18,626 bases of DNA. It comes from Limiplasma sp964416065. GTDB lineage: Bacteria; Bacillota; Clostridia; Christensenellales; Aristaeellaceae. This document shows, in pieces, positions 1 to 7,395 of the stretch (the first letter of the stretch is position 1; the number at the start of each line of letters is the position of its first letter). The position numbers and the translations under genes are program-made. The notes beneath the pieces are model-generated. The model did not search any database, was not told the origin of the DNA, and saw nothing but the letters and a program-made list of their open reading frames with translations. The stretch covers positions 1 through 18,626 of the forward strand of contig CAYQCL010000040.1 in assembly GCA_964416065.1 (NCBI GenBank), written 5' to 3'.

Positions 1-1
1 T

Positions 2-262
2 GATGCGCTGTTTTGCGCCCTGTGTGGAGTTTACACAAAATTTGGGATACACCCGCTCATCATGCCCATTGTTCTATCCGTTATAGATTCCCTACTTAAT
101 TCCTGTATGTATGGGATCATGTTGCTTCTGCTTTTGGATTTGTCCTCCGGTACATTCACTCGCAGCAGGCTGGCGGCGTATACAGCTGCCCTTGCGGTTA
201 TTTTTCTCCTGCGCTGTATTGCACAGGCTGTCAGCTTTACACAGGCGCAATGCATGGTCTAG
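2..262 (+). pseudogene. Membrane-protein fragment, open at the window edge
   Basis: The reading frame is open from the first bases of the window and stops at 260-262. An ATG lies at 62 but has no convincing ribosome site, so the true start may lie outside the window. The translation is very hydrophobic, with two likely membrane segments (roughly residues 1-26 and 38-57 counted from the ATG) separated by a short basic loop. It stops abruptly where an IS21-like remnant on the other strand begins (about 250), so it looks like the truncated N-terminal membrane part of a larger protein such as a sensor kinase or transporter. I do not recognise the family. It could also be a chance open frame. Confidence 0.3.
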
Positions 263-375
263 CGGAAGGTAGCCTGCGCTCTGCGCCTTCATAACGAATT
301 TCTTCTTGCGAACATACTTCTTTACGCTGGAGCAGCTGCCTTTGAATCCCAGTTCGTCCCTCAGATAATGCTACC
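251..375 (-). pseudogene. IS21-family transposase (IstA) remnant
   Basis: Read on the minus strand, about 40 codons encode a stretch with the segments LRDELGFKGSCSSVKKYVRK and GYLPLDHA. This matches the region of IstA-type transposases just before the catalytic PG-x-AQ-x-D segment, where a helix-turn-helix is followed by a basic linker. The catalytic segment itself is missing: after DHA the similarity is lost. Upstream, an in-frame TAG sits three codons before the matching part. No istB and no terminal repeats were seen. It is therefore a decayed fragment of an insertion sequence, not an active one. The family assignment is from memory of IstA sequences. Confidence 0.5.
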
Positions 376-479
376 TCTTTTTCCCTTCCCATACTAAATG
401 CATCTTCTAAACGCCACTGTTGCATTTACTTTGGGAATTCACTCTCAACAAGGTCGCTCTGTTACAATAGTCTATTGGG

Positions 480-509
480 CTGGCAAACGACGATCATCTA
501 TGCTATAAT
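480..509 (+). promoter_or_regulatory. Probable sigma-A promoter of plsY
   Basis: A perfect TATAAT at 504-509 is preceded by TGC, giving an extended -10. A partial -35 (CTGGCA, 480-485) lies 18 bp upstream. It sits about 60 bp ahead of the plsY start, in the same direction. The remaining bases between the IS remnant and this site hold no gene that I can support. Confidence 0.6.
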
Positions 510-569
510 AATCGGGTCAGCCTTTGGAAAGCATGAAATTCAAGCGGGCAACCGCAGTTGGAGGAATTT

Positions 570-1193
570 ATGCGCGAAATTCTGCTTGCGGTGCTGATCG
601 CCGCTATCTCTTACTTGCTGGGGTGCTTCTCGACGGGACTGATCGTATCGGACTCAAAGGGTGTGGACATTCGCAACCGGGGCAGCAAGAACACGGGTGC
701 AAGCAACGTACTGCGTGTGCTGGGCTTAAAGAGCGGCTTAATCACCTTTCTGGGTGATTTTCTCAAGGCGACGCTCGCATGCTGGATCGGCAGCCTGATT
801 CTGCCGGATGCCACCTTTGGCATCTCACGCTTTGGAATGATGCTGGCCGGTCTGTTTGCCGTAATTGGACACAATTGGCCGGTGTTTTACGGCTTTAAAG
901 GGGGGAAGGGCGTTTCCTGTTCCGTCGCCGTCGTCTTCTTTGTCGACCCGCTTTGGGGAGGCATCGCCATTGCCATCTGCGTGGCGATAATCGCGATCAC
1001 GCGCTACATCAGCCTTGGCAGCATGACCTTGCTCTTCTCTTACATGATCATGATGACCATCGCTTACTGGGGCGATTGGGCTACATGCTTATTCACGGTG
1101 CTGCTGTTCGTGATGTGCGTCTGGCGTCATCGAACCAACATTCATCGGTTATTGAACGGAACCGAAAACAAGCTGGGACAGAAAGCAAAATAA
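570..1193 (+). CDS. plsY: Glycerol-3-phosphate acyltransferase PlsY
   Basis: Integral membrane enzyme that transfers the acyl group from acyl-phosphate to glycerol-3-phosphate, giving lysophosphatidic acid, the first step of phospholipid synthesis in most Gram-positives. The 207-residue length is typical. Family motifs are visible: RGSKNTGASN at residues 37-46, a GDFLKA segment, and GHNWPVFYGFKGGKGV on a later cytoplasmic loop, set between several hydrophobic helices. The ATG at 570 is preferred because GGAGG at 560-564 is well spaced from it; an in-frame TTG at 558 overlaps that ribosome site. It stands alone with its own promoter and a terminator, although in many Bacillota plsY directly follows der, which here lies about 9 kb away. 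Confidence 0.95.
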   Translation: MREILLAVLIAAISYLLGCFSTGLIVSDSKGVDIRNRGSKNTGASNVLRVLGLKSGLITFLGDFLKATLACWIGSLILPDATFGISRFGMMLAGLFAVIGHNWPVFYGFKGGKGVSCSVAVVFFVDPLWGGIAIAICVAIIAITRYISLGSMTLLFSYMIMMTIAYWGDWATCLFTVLLFVMCVWRHRTNIHRLLNGTENKLGQKAK

Positions 1194-1197
1194 CAGA

Positions 1198-1218
1198 GGG
1201 CCTGTCGCAGATAGGCTT
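1198..1218 (+). repeat. Direct repeat copy 1, upstream of a terminator hairpin
   Basis: This 21-base stretch starting GGGCCTGTCGCAGA matches 1346-1366 at 18 of 21 positions by eye. Each copy lies just upstream of a strong hairpin, so hairpin and leader may have been duplicated together. Confidence 0.45.
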
Positions 1219-1237
1219 TCAGCACAAATCATGCACA

Positions 1238-1286
1238 AAAGCTCCGCTTTCAAGTATTGCTTGAAAGCGGAGCTTTGTTTGTATTG
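1238..1286 (+). terminator. Intrinsic terminator after plsY
   Basis: Perfect 17-bp inverted repeat, left arm 1238-1254 and right arm 1260-1276, with a five-base TATTG loop and a T-rich tail (TTTGTTTGTATTG). It ends plsY transcription. The flanking A/T runs mean it could also act on transcripts coming from the convergent lipoprotein gene. Confidence 0.85.
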
Positions 1287-1345
1287 CACTAAAACCGTCT
1301 ATTCATCCGACAAGCCCTTCAAGCCTAAATGTGCAAGAAGCCGCA

Positions 1346-1366
1346 GGGCCTGTTGCAGACTGGCTT
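1346..1366 (+). repeat. Direct repeat copy 2
   Basis: Second copy of the 21-base element at 1198-1218, starting GGGCCTGTTGCAGA. It runs directly into the left arm of the hairpin at 1365-1394. Confidence 0.45.
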
Positions 1367-1400
1367 GGCGCCAGCTCGTTTGAGCCGGCGCCAAATTTTT
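1365..1400 (+). terminator. Second hairpin terminator between convergent genes
   Basis: Arms TTGGCGCC-A-GCTC and GAGC-C-GGCGCCAA pair with one A/C mismatch around a GTTT loop, followed by ATTTTTG on the plus strand. It works best in the plus direction as a back-up to the terminator at 1238, blocking read-through into the antisense of the lipoprotein gene that ends at 1414. Confidence 0.6.
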
Positions 1401-1413
1401 GTCATTCGTCCGC

Positions 1414-2955
1414 TTAGTCCTGACCCATCAACCTAAGAAAGCTGGCGGGCAGCTTGCTCATGCCAAGGTACATAGCCTGCATAACACGGACATAGACGTC
1501 GCTCAGGATCTCGTTTACTTCCTCAACCGACAGTTTCATGACGTTGACCACGGTTTCAGGCGTAGCCATCTCAATCGCTTCAAGCGTCGCGGTATCCGCC
1601 TCGCTGGAGACCAGCGCAAAGGTGATCAGCGGACGCTCGGAAGCGGCAGGCGGAATAATCGTGGAGGCGTTTTCGCGAGAATAGAGTGCCAAGCTGCGCT
1701 GACGCGCATTCTCCACGTTCTCTCCATGGTAGACGAAGGTGATCTGCGTTCCATCCGCGAACAGGGCCAAACTGCCATCGCTCACGCCATCCTTGCCCTG
1801 AACAAGCTCAAAAGAAGCCTCCATCAGTTCCTCCTTGACGGAATCCTTGCCCCGCATGATGAATTCAGCCGTGTGCGAAACGCCGTTCTCAACGTTCACA
1901 CAATCGTAGCCGAAGTCCATGCTGACCCTGACAATGTCGTCATCCGTAGTGACAAACATGCTCATCTCTGCCCTATGGGAAACGTCATTCTCTCCGGTCA
2001 GACGATCATAATTCATGTTCATGCTCACTTCGGCCGTCTCGTCATCCTCGGTCACAACCATACTCATGTCCATGAGCATACCCACAGGGGTCTCGCCCTC
2101 ATCTGTGGTAAATACGTCCATAGAGATGCTCATGTCGCTCTCTTCGTATATCTTCCGGATCTGCTCGAGCGTTTCATCAATCTTGGCCTCAAGCTCCGCT
2201 TCCTCAAGGGTATTGTCTTCCGACTTGACAATCGACTCAACCATGGAGCGCATGTACTTGGTATCGCAGATAGGCGCGATGTCCTTTCCGGTCATGACCC
2301 AGCTGACCTTACCGCCCGCCGTATCGCGGCTTTCGTCGGCAAACTCGCCTTCCTCAAAATTCATGAGGCCCAGGATATTTTCATAAAAGGCTACCATGCC
2401 GGGGTCGTCCCCGAACATCCGCTCGACCGTTGCCAGCACCTCTTCGGACGTCTGCGCCTTTGACGGCGTCCCCTCAGCGGCCGCGGCAATCGCGGCCTTC
2501 ACCTGCATCTTATACGCGTCAAGCGTCGCGTCAACGGCCTCGAGCATCTCTTCATCGATCTCTTCTCCGTTAGCGGCGGCCTGTGCGCTGACTGACGATT
2601 TGAGCGCGTCGTTCAGGGTGTCGAAAAGCTCATCCCAGGTCTCATCCCAGGTGGTGTAGAAAACGTCGTCTCCCAAGAGGTTGCTCTGAACATACACACC
2701 GGTTTCGTCGGCGCCAAGCGCGACCGTGGCGATGTCCGTGTCATCCAGGGTCAATGTCATCGCGCCGCTCCTCTCGCCGGTCGTGAACGTGAAGCTAAGT
2801 ACATCCAGCAAATCCTTCACAGCCTCGTCCTGAATGGACACACTTTCATCCCCTGGGATGATGGTCAGCGTATGCTGCGTATCGGCACACGCAGCAAGCG
2901 GGAGTATGAGCGTCAGCATCAGGCATAGGAACATCCTCATCATTTTACGGATCAT
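1414..2955 (-). CDS. Putative lipoprotein of unknown function with internal repeats
   Basis: A 513-residue exported protein. The N-terminus has a basic start, a hydrophobic core and a lipobox ending LAAC with Cys23 as the lipidation residue, so it should be anchored on the outer face of the membrane. The mature part is acidic and rich in Thr, Met and Val. Around residues 300-380 there are alternating strand-like segments, including a unit of about 35 residues that occurs twice (VSMNMNYD...VSHRAE and VSMDFGYD...VSHTAE). This suggests a repeated beta fold. No catalytic motif was recognised. The start has AAGGAGGA nine bases upstream. It has its own promoter at 3008-3036 and lies downstream of capG on the same strand, so some co-transcription is possible. 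Function unassigned. Confidence 0.85.
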   Translation of the reverse strand: MIRKMMRMFLCLMLTLILPLAACADTQHTLTIIPGDESVSIQDEAVKDLLDVLSFTFTTGERSGAMTLTLDDTDIATVALGADETGVYVQSNLLGDDVFYTTWDETWDELFDTLNDALKSSVSAQAAANGEEIDEEMLEAVDATLDAYKMQVKAAIAAAAEGTPSKAQTSEEVLATVERMFGDDPGMVAFYENILGLMNFEEGEFADESRDTAGGKVSWVMTGKDIAPICDTKYMRSMVESIVKSEDNTLEEAELEAKIDETLEQIRKIYEESDMSISMDVFTTDEGETPVGMLMDMSMVVTEDDETAEVSMNMNYDRLTGENDVSHRAEMSMFVTTDDDIVRVSMDFGYDCVNVENGVSHTAEFIMRGKDSVKEELMEASFELVQGKDGVSDGSLALFADGTQITFVYHGENVENARQRSLALYSRENASTIIPPAASERPLITFALVSSEADTATLEAIEMATPETVVNVMKLSVEEVNEILSDVYVRVMQAMYLGMSKLPASFLRLMGQD

Positions 2956-3007
2956 TTGTTATCCTCCTTAACTTTACTGATCCAGGTTCCATTCGTATCA
3001 TGTCCAT

Positions 3008-3036
3008 AGTATAACGGAAATGGTTCGTGTTGTCAT
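3008..3036 (-). promoter_or_regulatory. Promoter of the lipoprotein gene
   Basis: On the minus strand, -35 ATGACA (3031-3036) and -10 TATACT (3008-3013) are separated by exactly 17 bp. They lie about 50 bp ahead of the lipoprotein start and match the sigma-A consensus well. Confidence 0.65.
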
Positions 3037-3047
3037 CCCTTTGACAA
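3030..3047. promoter_or_regulatory. Candidate operator: inverted repeat over the -35
   Basis: TTGTCA (3030-3035), six bases, then TGACAA (3042-3047) form a perfect six-base inverted repeat covering the -35 of the lipoprotein promoter. A third half-site, ATTGTCA, lies at 3072-3078. The geometry suits a dimeric repressor, but no cognate regulator is visible nearby. Confidence 0.35.
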
Positions 3048-3095
3048 TGAAAGGCAAACTCCGCCGTCTGAATTGTCAGGATCGCTGCTCAAAAG

Positions 3096-4223
3096 CTATC
3101 GTTTGAGCCATACCGTCTGATTGACGATGGGCGTATAGCTTTGAATGAGCTTAATGACCTTCACGCTTACATTGTCGTCCAGGTAGTCCGGCGGCATTGC
3201 GCGCTTTTCATTTGCCCGATGCATGCTGATCGCCAATTCCGCAGCCTGCTGTACGCTGTCCTGAGTAATGCCGCCAATGACCACCGTGCCCTTGTCCAGC
3301 ACCTCCGGCCGCTCGGTGGACGTGCGGATCAGCACGCCGCAGAATCCCAGCATGGCGCTTTCCTCGCTCAGAGTTCCTGAATCGCTCAGGACAACCAGGC
3401 TGTTCATCTGAAGATGGTTATAATCGAAGAAGCCAAAGGGGGTCAGGCTGCGCACCAGCGGATGGAATTTGAAGTTGCGCTGCCGGATATACTTCATGCT
3501 GCGCGGGTGGGTGGAATAAATAACCGGCACCTGATACGTCTCGGCCATATGATTAATGGCCTGCATGAGTGAAAGGAAGTTCTGCTCAAGGTCGATGTTC
3601 TCCTCACGATGCGCGCTGACCAGAATGTACTTTCCCTGTTCCAGCTCGAGGCGCGAGAGCACATCGCTGCGCTCAATCTGTTCCTTGTGCGCCTTGAGAA
3701 CCTCTGTCATGGGCGATCCGGTCACAAAGATGGTCTTTCCATCAATTCCCTCGCTGAGCAGATAGCGGCGGCTGTGCTCGGTATAAGGCAGGTTGATATC
3801 GCTGATATGATCGACGATCTTGCGGTTGATCATCTCGCTGACATTCCAGTCCCAGCACCGGTTTCCCGCCTCCATATGGAAGATCGGAATTTTGAGGCGC
3901 TTGGCGGAGATGGCGGACAGCGCGGAATTGGTGTCGCCCAGGATGAGGACGGCGTCCGGCCGCTCGCGCATCATGACCTTGTAGCTCTGAGCGATGATAT
4001 TGCCCATCGTTTCGCCCAAATCGCTGCCCACCGCTTCCAGATAATAATTTGGCGCGCGGAGCCCCAGTTCGCGAAAGAAGACCTCGTTTAACGCCGGATC
4101 GTAATTCTGTCCTGTGTGTACCAGCACATGATCCATATAACGATCCGCGCAGCGCATGACCGCCGACAGACGGATGATCTCTGGCCGCGTGCCAAGCACA
4201 GTCATCAGCTTCAGTTTTTTCAT
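3096..4223 (-). CDS. capG: UDP-GlcNAc 2-epimerase family enzyme, CapG/FnlC type
   Basis: Member of the non-hydrolysing UDP-N-acetylglucosamine 2-epimerase family. Next to capF it is most likely the C2-epimerase that finishes UDP-N-acetyl-L-fucosamine, a precursor of capsule or cell-wall glycans. The 375-residue length fits the family. Motifs seen: GTRPEII at residues 11-17, VHTGQNYD, LGDTNSALSAI, HMEAGNR with the conserved glutamate, SAHREENID, and SDSGTLSEES in place of the usual SDSGG-x-QEE of WecB. That last variant supports the CapG branch over WecB. Its start codon overlaps the capF stop as ATGA, so translation is coupled. A plain WecB/MnaA role is the main alternative. Confidence 0.88.
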   Translation of the reverse strand: MKKLKLMTVLGTRPEIIRLSAVMRCADRYMDHVLVHTGQNYDPALNEVFFRELGLRAPNYYLEAVGSDLGETMGNIIAQSYKVMMRERPDAVLILGDTNSALSAISAKRLKIPIFHMEAGNRCWDWNVSEMINRKIVDHISDINLPYTEHSRRYLLSEGIDGKTIFVTGSPMTEVLKAHKEQIERSDVLSRLELEQGKYILVSAHREENIDLEQNFLSLMQAINHMAETYQVPVIYSTHPRSMKYIRQRNFKFHPLVRSLTPFGFFDYNHLQMNSLVVLSDSGTLSEESAMLGFCGVLIRTSTERPEVLDKGTVVIGGITQDSVQQAAELAISMHRANEKRAMPPDYLDDNVSVKVIKLIQSYTPIVNQTVWLKR

Positions 4224-5356
4224 TGATATGTCTCCTTATCTGGTTCAACGTTGAGACGGAATGTATCGGGCCTTGAGGGGTCAAAGCGCTCGTTTGCCCA
4301 CATCAGGGTCATCATATCGGTATCGCCGGTATTTTCGATGCTATGGGTATATCCCGGCGGAATATCCACCACCATAGGCGTTTCGGCGCTGACCTTGTAG
4401 GTGATCACTGTTCCCTCTCCCAGCTTGCGCAGACGAATCACGCCCTGCCCTGAGATCACGACAAACTTCTCGTGCTTGGTGTGATGCCAATGCTCGCCCT
4501 TGGTGATATGCGGTCTGGACACATTCACGCTGACCTGTCCATGGCCGCCAAGGTGGATCAGCTCCGTAAACGAGCCCCGCGCGTCGCTGTGCGTCACGGG
4601 CGAACGGGCAAAATCCCCTGGGGGCAAAAAGCTCAGGTAGGTTGCGTAGAGCTTTGCCGTGAGCGGATCCGTCTGATCGGGCGATTCCAACCGATCCCGC
4701 ATGTCGCGAAAGCCCTTAAGCCTATCGGCCAGATCCCCAAGCCTGATCTCATGAACCGGATCAACTCTGCAAAAGCCGTCGGCCCCCTTCGTTGGCATAC
4801 CGTCCATCGCGCGCAGAAGCTCGGAAACGATATCGTCGATATAAACCAGCTTCAAAAGGACGTTTGAATCATTGACCGTGATGGGCAGCCCCCGCGCAAT
4901 ATTATGACAGAAGGTCGCCACGGCGCTGTTATAATTGGGACGGCTCCATTTGCCGAAGGCATTGGGCAGGCGATAGACATAAACCGGAGCGCCCGTGCAT
5001 TCCCCATAGGCGAAAACAGCCTCCTCAGCGGCGCGCTTGCTCATGCCGTAAGGATTATCCAGCTCCGCCTGAATAGAGCTGGACAGCGCGACAGGCGGTC
5101 TTTTCCCATGCTTGAGCATTTCCAAAAGCGCGACCGTAAAATCGCGGTTTCCCCGCATGAATTCATCCATGCTCTGGGGGCGGTTTACGCCCGCGAGGTG
5201 AAAGACAAAATCCGCCTGCGCGGCCTGTGCTTCGAGCGTTTCCGGCGGGGTATCGACGTCGATAAGCGCGAGTGAGTCTCCTTGTCTTTCGCTGGCAAGC
5301 GTCTGACGCAGATTGCGGCCAATAAAGCCGTTCGCGCCGGTAATCAGAATGTTCAT
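4220..5356 (-). CDS. capF: Bifunctional NAD-dependent epimerase/reductase-cupin CapF
   Basis: Cytoplasmic sugar-nucleotide enzyme. In Staphylococcus aureus the CapF type reduces the 4-keto sugar made by CapE on the way to UDP-N-acetyl-L-fucosamine. The N-terminal two-thirds is an extended short-chain dehydrogenase: GANGFIGRN nucleotide-binding loop at residues 7-15, SSS before the active-site YGMSK (Y-x-x-x-K). The C-terminal third is a cupin with the histidine cluster GEHWHHTKHEKF, expected to bind a metal and epimerise C3. Length 378 matches the family. The start has AAGGAG about ten bases upstream. First gene of a two-gene operon with capG. CapE, the first enzyme of the pathway, is not in the window. 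Confidence 0.9.
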   Translation of the reverse strand: MNILITGANGFIGRNLRQTLASERQGDSLALIDVDTPPETLEAQAAQADFVFHLAGVNRPQSMDEFMRGNRDFTVALLEMLKHGKRPPVALSSSIQAELDNPYGMSKRAAEEAVFAYGECTGAPVYVYRLPNAFGKWSRPNYNSAVATFCHNIARGLPITVNDSNVLLKLVYIDDIVSELLRAMDGMPTKGADGFCRVDPVHEIRLGDLADRLKGFRDMRDRLESPDQTDPLTAKLYATYLSFLPPGDFARSPVTHSDARGSFTELIHLGGHGQVSVNVSRPHITKGEHWHHTKHEKFVVISGQGVIRLRKLGEGTVITYKVSAETPMVVDIPPGYTHSIENTGDTDMMTLMWANERFDPSRPDTFRLNVEPDKETYQ

Positions 5357-5394
5357 CGCCTGAAATCTCCTTATCTGTGCTTTCAGTTACTACT

Positions 5395-5423
5395 ATCTTA
5401 CCCGAATGTTTTTTACCTGTCAA
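5395..5423 (-). promoter_or_regulatory. Promoter of capF-capG
   Basis: On the minus strand, a perfect -35 TTGACA (5418-5423) and -10 TAAGAT (5395-5400) are separated by 17 bp, about 40 bp ahead of the capF start. Confidence 0.7.
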
Positions 5424-5439
5424 CTGAGGTCTTCCATTC

Positions 5440-5468
5440 TTGACGCGCCAATTCGCGTATTTTATAAT
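5440..5468 (+). promoter_or_regulatory. Promoter of the glycosyltransferase gene
   Basis: -35 TTGACG (5440-5445) and perfect -10 TATAAT (5463-5468) with a 17-bp spacer, 30 bp ahead of the start at 5498. It lies back to back with the capF promoter; the two -35 boxes are 16 bp apart. Confidence 0.75.
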
Positions 5469-5497
5469 GAAAAGAAAGGACAAAGGAGGAAGGCTTC

Positions 5498-7243
5498 ATG
5501 CTGGGTGCGCGCCTGCTGGTCATTCTATACGCTCTGACGGACGGAGAGGCCGCCGTCAGAACGGTTCTTTCAGCGGTGCGTTCCGCCGCGCGGCCTTATA
5601 GTCTGCGCTTCGCGCTCCCAAGCGCCCTGCGGGAGACGTTTCAGTTCCATGCGGCACAGACGGAGGCTCTTCGTCGCGCGGACATTCTTTTTTGTGATGA
5701 AGAGCTCACGCTTCCTCAGGTACCCTCCTTGCTGACCGATGAAACTCATTTTCTCTTTCTCATCGGAGCGCATGCCTTTGCACCCCGATGGGACGCCGCC
5801 CTTTATAACGCTTTCAAGGGAAGGAACACGCTGCTAACAGCGAGCATCCGGCCTCCCCGTGAGGTCAGAGGGCGGTTGGAAGCGCAGCAGTTTCGCGCAA
5901 CCGCCTCCGCGCTTCGGCGTATCGCTCATAAGCGGCGGGAATCCGGCGGACACGATTTCGGCGCGGATGCCCCTACGCGTGTCTTTTTAAAGAGCAGCTC
6001 CACAAATGGCGCGGCATATGCCGTGCCCGCCGTTTCCATTCCCGCCGAGGCCTGCCTTCCCGCACTGTCCGAGCGCTTTGAGAATGACAGGGTTCCGCTT
6101 TGCTATGGATTGCCGCTGGTCTGCTCCGAAGGGCCGGTGCGCACGCTCGTCGTTGATCCCGCGTTTTTATTTGGACATGTCCGCTTTTTGCGTGAGGCGA
6201 CGCTGGACATGGATACGCTCTCCATCGCGGCGTATACCGCGGGCTTTTCCGTTTACGCGCTTTCCCAAGTGCTTCTTTGGCCCCTCGCGGAGCTGCCGCC
6301 TGCGGAGCTTCGCCGCCCCGTGCCTGAAGTGCTGCCTGGGACGACGCTCGCCCGCTTTGAACAGCTTGCGGGCTTTCGGTACGATCAATGCCGCGCGGGA
6401 GTCAAGACGACATGGGGCCTTTTCGGCATCGAGGATACCTATCCCCAGCGCCTTCCGCACGGCGTGGCGATCGCCCATCGCGCTCGGGCCGCTCGCATGC
6501 GCCTTCAGGAAAGCTATATGCCCCTGCTTGTGACCGCGTTCATTGATCTGCCGAATTCCAAGCGTCCCGTCGCCTCTTATATCCTGCGCTTTGGTTTTCT
6601 CAAGGCGATTGAGAGTCTGCCGCTGCTGCTTTACACCGGTGGACGTCAGGAACGGCAGCTGCGCGCCTCCTTTCCCAATACGCAGAGCTATCCTGACAAC
6701 GGCGTGCTTCCCAAGCGTTTTCTCGCCTCCGGCATGACGCCCATTCAGCATTTTGACCGCAGCAAGCCTCTGCTTTTGCAGCGCGCCGCCACGCGCAGGC
6801 CCGAATTCACGCATGTTGCCTGGGTCGATATCGACGCTCTTCCCCACCCGATCTGTCCGGATGCCGTACCCGACTTTGCGCCGCTAATGGACGACCTGAT
6901 CCATCTGGCCACGGTGGATGATATTCCCGATTTGAGCTTTCTGGTGATCCCCGTGGGGCTGCTTCCCCTGCTGGCGCGGGAGGTCGGAGACGTCACGCAG
7001 CTGGACATGGAGCTTAAGCGTGGCCTTAGCGAGGAAGCTCTTTGGGCGCGGATGATCCAGAGGCATCCCGAACGTTTCTGCCTCCATCCCATGCCCTATC
7101 GTCGGCTTCTGTTCCTCAGCGCCTTTGAGGGATGTCTGTTGAGTCAGCGTCTGCGCGCGGCGCTCAGCCTTTCTTCGCCGCCTGTACGGCCGGAGCAGGA
7201 GAGGCGAGCCGACAAAAGCAGTCACCCTCACCCGCCTGTATGA
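5498..7243 (+). CDS. Putative two-domain glycosyltransferase
   Basis: A 581-residue protein with no signal peptide or membrane helix. Two parts can be seen. Residues 1 to about 320 resemble GlcNAc transferases of the GT60 type: an IGAHAFAPRWD stretch near residue 90 in the position of their IDSH-x-RF-x-x-WD motif, a PAFLFGHVRFLREA segment, and AAYTAGFSVYA near 245 like their ThGyDfyaP. Residues 338-560 resemble the HtrL/YibB/WlaTC family: LLVTAFIDL at the start, YILRFGFLKAIESLPLLLYT, and AWVDID near 441 in the place of the family's AWIDFG. The assignments are from motif memory and are tentative; the GT60-type motifs are weak. AAAGGAGGA precedes the start. Divergent neighbours capF-capG suggest a role in decorating a surface glycan. 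Confidence 0.7.
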   Translation: MLGARLLVILYALTDGEAAVRTVLSAVRSAARPYSLRFALPSALRETFQFHAAQTEALRRADILFCDEELTLPQVPSLLTDETHFLFLIGAHAFAPRWDAALYNAFKGRNTLLTASIRPPREVRGRLEAQQFRATASALRRIAHKRRESGGHDFGADAPTRVFLKSSSTNGAAYAVPAVSIPAEACLPALSERFENDRVPLCYGLPLVCSEGPVRTLVVDPAFLFGHVRFLREATLDMDTLSIAAYTAGFSVYALSQVLLWPLAELPPAELRRPVPEVLPGTTLARFEQLAGFRYDQCRAGVKTTWGLFGIEDTYPQRLPHGVAIAHRARAARMRLQESYMPLLVTAFIDLPNSKRPVASYILRFGFLKAIESLPLLLYTGGRQERQLRASFPNTQSYPDNGVLPKRFLASGMTPIQHFDRSKPLLLQRAATRRPEFTHVAWVDIDALPHPICPDAVPDFAPLMDDLIHLATVDDIPDLSFLVIPVGLLPLLAREVGDVTQLDMELKRGLSEEALWARMIQRHPERFCLHPMPYRRLLFLSAFEGCLLSQRLRAALSLSSPPVRPEQERRADKSSHPHPPV

Positions 7244-7297
7244 CGGCAACGGACAGGATTTCCAAAGTCATCGCGCATAATCGCCATTTCATGGCTT

Positions 7298-7336
7298 ATC
7301 AAAAAGTGTGGCCACGTACCGGCTGCGCTTTTTTGA
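7298..7336 (+). terminator. Intrinsic terminator after the glycosyltransferase gene
   Basis: Left arm AGTGTGGCC (7305-7313) pairs with GGCTGCGCT (7321-7329), including three G-U pairs, around a seven-base loop, and is followed by five T. Flanking AAAA and TTTT lengthen the stem. Confidence 0.6.
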
Positions 7337-7395
7337 TAGGCGGCAAAAATTTCCCATACGGTGTGAGAAAGAACGGCTCCTCCCCGTCTTAAAAG

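Noticed and set aside
450..480. CAATAGTCTATTG palindrome and a similar TTACAATAG near 18585 as possible element ends
   Set aside because: Only a few bases are shared and there is no matching inverted end or target duplication; likely chance in AT-rich promoters.
1399..2463. 354-codon open frame on the plus strand with a His-rich stretch (HVHAHFGRL, HTHVHEHTH)
   Set aside because: It lies antisense to the lipoprotein gene, which has a signal peptide, a ribosome site and a promoter. The His codons mirror Met/Val/Asp codons of the real gene; the plus frame has no ribosome site.
6167..6847. 226-codon minus-strand open frame in the glycosyltransferase gene
   Set aside because: Arginine- and glycine-rich shadow translation without start signals.
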